Assembly (NCBI GenBank): GCA_034440575.1
Contig: JAOTOL010001602.1
Location: 2,204,501-2,268,500, forward strand
Source of the DNA: Imbricaverruca yamaguchii
Taxonomy: Eukaryota > Arthropoda > Thecostraca > Neoverrucidae
DNA length: 64,000 nt
Direction: 5' to 3'
This document shows, one piece after another, positions 63,575-64,000 of the stretch. The notes under the pieces were generated by a model. That model saw only the letters and a list, made by a program, of their open reading frames with translations. It had not been told where the DNA came from and made no database searches. Made by a program: the position numbers and the translations under genes. Position 1 is the stretch's first letter. Each line of letters begins with the position of its first letter.

Positions 63575-64000
63575 GCCGGCGCTGATGGCCTGCCTGGCCG
63601 CACCAGAGGCCCTTGTTTGGGCCTGGACCGTGACCGCCATCATTGTGACACCTCACGGTCCGGCGATGGCCTGCCTGGCCGCACCAGAGGCCCTTGTTTG
63701 GGCCTGGACCGTGACCGCCATCGTGGTGACACCTCACGGTCCGGTGAGCTCTGCAATTCCATCTCAGGCGAGGAGCCAGAGGCCCTTGTTTGGGCCTGGA
63801 CCGTGACCGCCATCGTGGTGACACCCCACGGTCCGGTGAGCTCTGCCATTCCATCTCAGGCGAGGAGCCAGAGGCCCTTGTTTGGGCTTGGACCGTGACC
63901 GCCATCGTGGTGACACCTCACGGTCCGGCGAGCTCTGCCATTCCATCTCAGGCGAGGAGCCAGATGCCGGTCTGGCGCCTCCATCTCAGCATCACGCGGC
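63575..64000. repeat. ~79-92-bp tandem array running off the window
   Basis: Units contain aggcccttgtttgggcctgg, then accgtgaccgccatcgtgg and cctcacggtccggtgagctc. Five copies start near 63,608, 63,687, 63,779 and 63,869. Open frames on both strands are repeat products. Confidence 0.92.

Overview
This is animal nuclear DNA, not a microbial chromosome. The window holds one split gene with GT-AG introns, several families of LINE and SINE retrotransposons, a piggyBac element and many minisatellites. GTTAGG-type runs near 49.75-50.8 kb and the mix of retroelements (CR1 clade, RNase-H-bearing I/Nimb-like clade, tRNA-derived SINEs) suggest an invertebrate, most likely an arthropod. The species cannot be read from the sequence.

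The one host gene I can support lies on the minus strand from about 47,014 down to 22,187. It is a DENND1 (connecdenn)-like Rab guanine-nucleotide exchange factor. I found it by reading exon fragments between splice sites. Twelve exons join with compatible phases (14, 159, 136, 111, 129, 234, 110, 115, 314, 148, 102 and 219 nt) into about 596 codons. Exons 2 to 8 carry the uDENN, cDENN and dDENN modules and are secure. The 14-nt first coding exon and the last three exons are less certain. Five of its splice boundaries sit inside tandem arrays that copy the exon edge together with the splice site.

Layout: 1-7.2 kb has minisatellites, a CpG-rich block (2.6-3.1 kb) and a tRNA-derived SINE. A decayed CR1 3' end lies at 8.0-8.6 kb and a possible DNA transposon at 8.7-10.4 kb. 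A truncated RNase-H LINE with a target-site duplication (TSD) is at 11.1-12.3 kb. Degenerate ~28-30-bp satellite arrays lie at 12.7-13.5 and 15.0-16.2 kb, with a 60-bp minisatellite between them. A GC-rich block with six CACGTG sites is at 18.7-19.6 kb. The DENND1-like gene covers 22.2-47.0 kb, and its introns hold a second RNase-H LINE (22.8-26.0 kb), a nearly intact piggyBac (38.96-41.75 kb), SINEs and arrays. From 47 to 57 kb the DNA is AT-rich, with a long inverted repeat, a MITE-like element and a third degenerate array. A nearly full-length CR1 LINE on the minus strand lies at 57.1-61.9 kb. A ~79-92-bp array runs off the right end.

The most unusual signal is a ~33-nt GC-rich hairpin (stem GGGCGC/GCGCCC). 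It forms the extreme 3' end of both RNase-H LINEs, appears with changed but still pairing stems at the 3' end of one tRNA-derived SINE family, and also occurs alone as ~37-56-bp insertions flanked by their own TSDs. That pattern fits a reverse-transcriptase recognition structure shared by LINE and SINE, which is also retroposed almost by itself.
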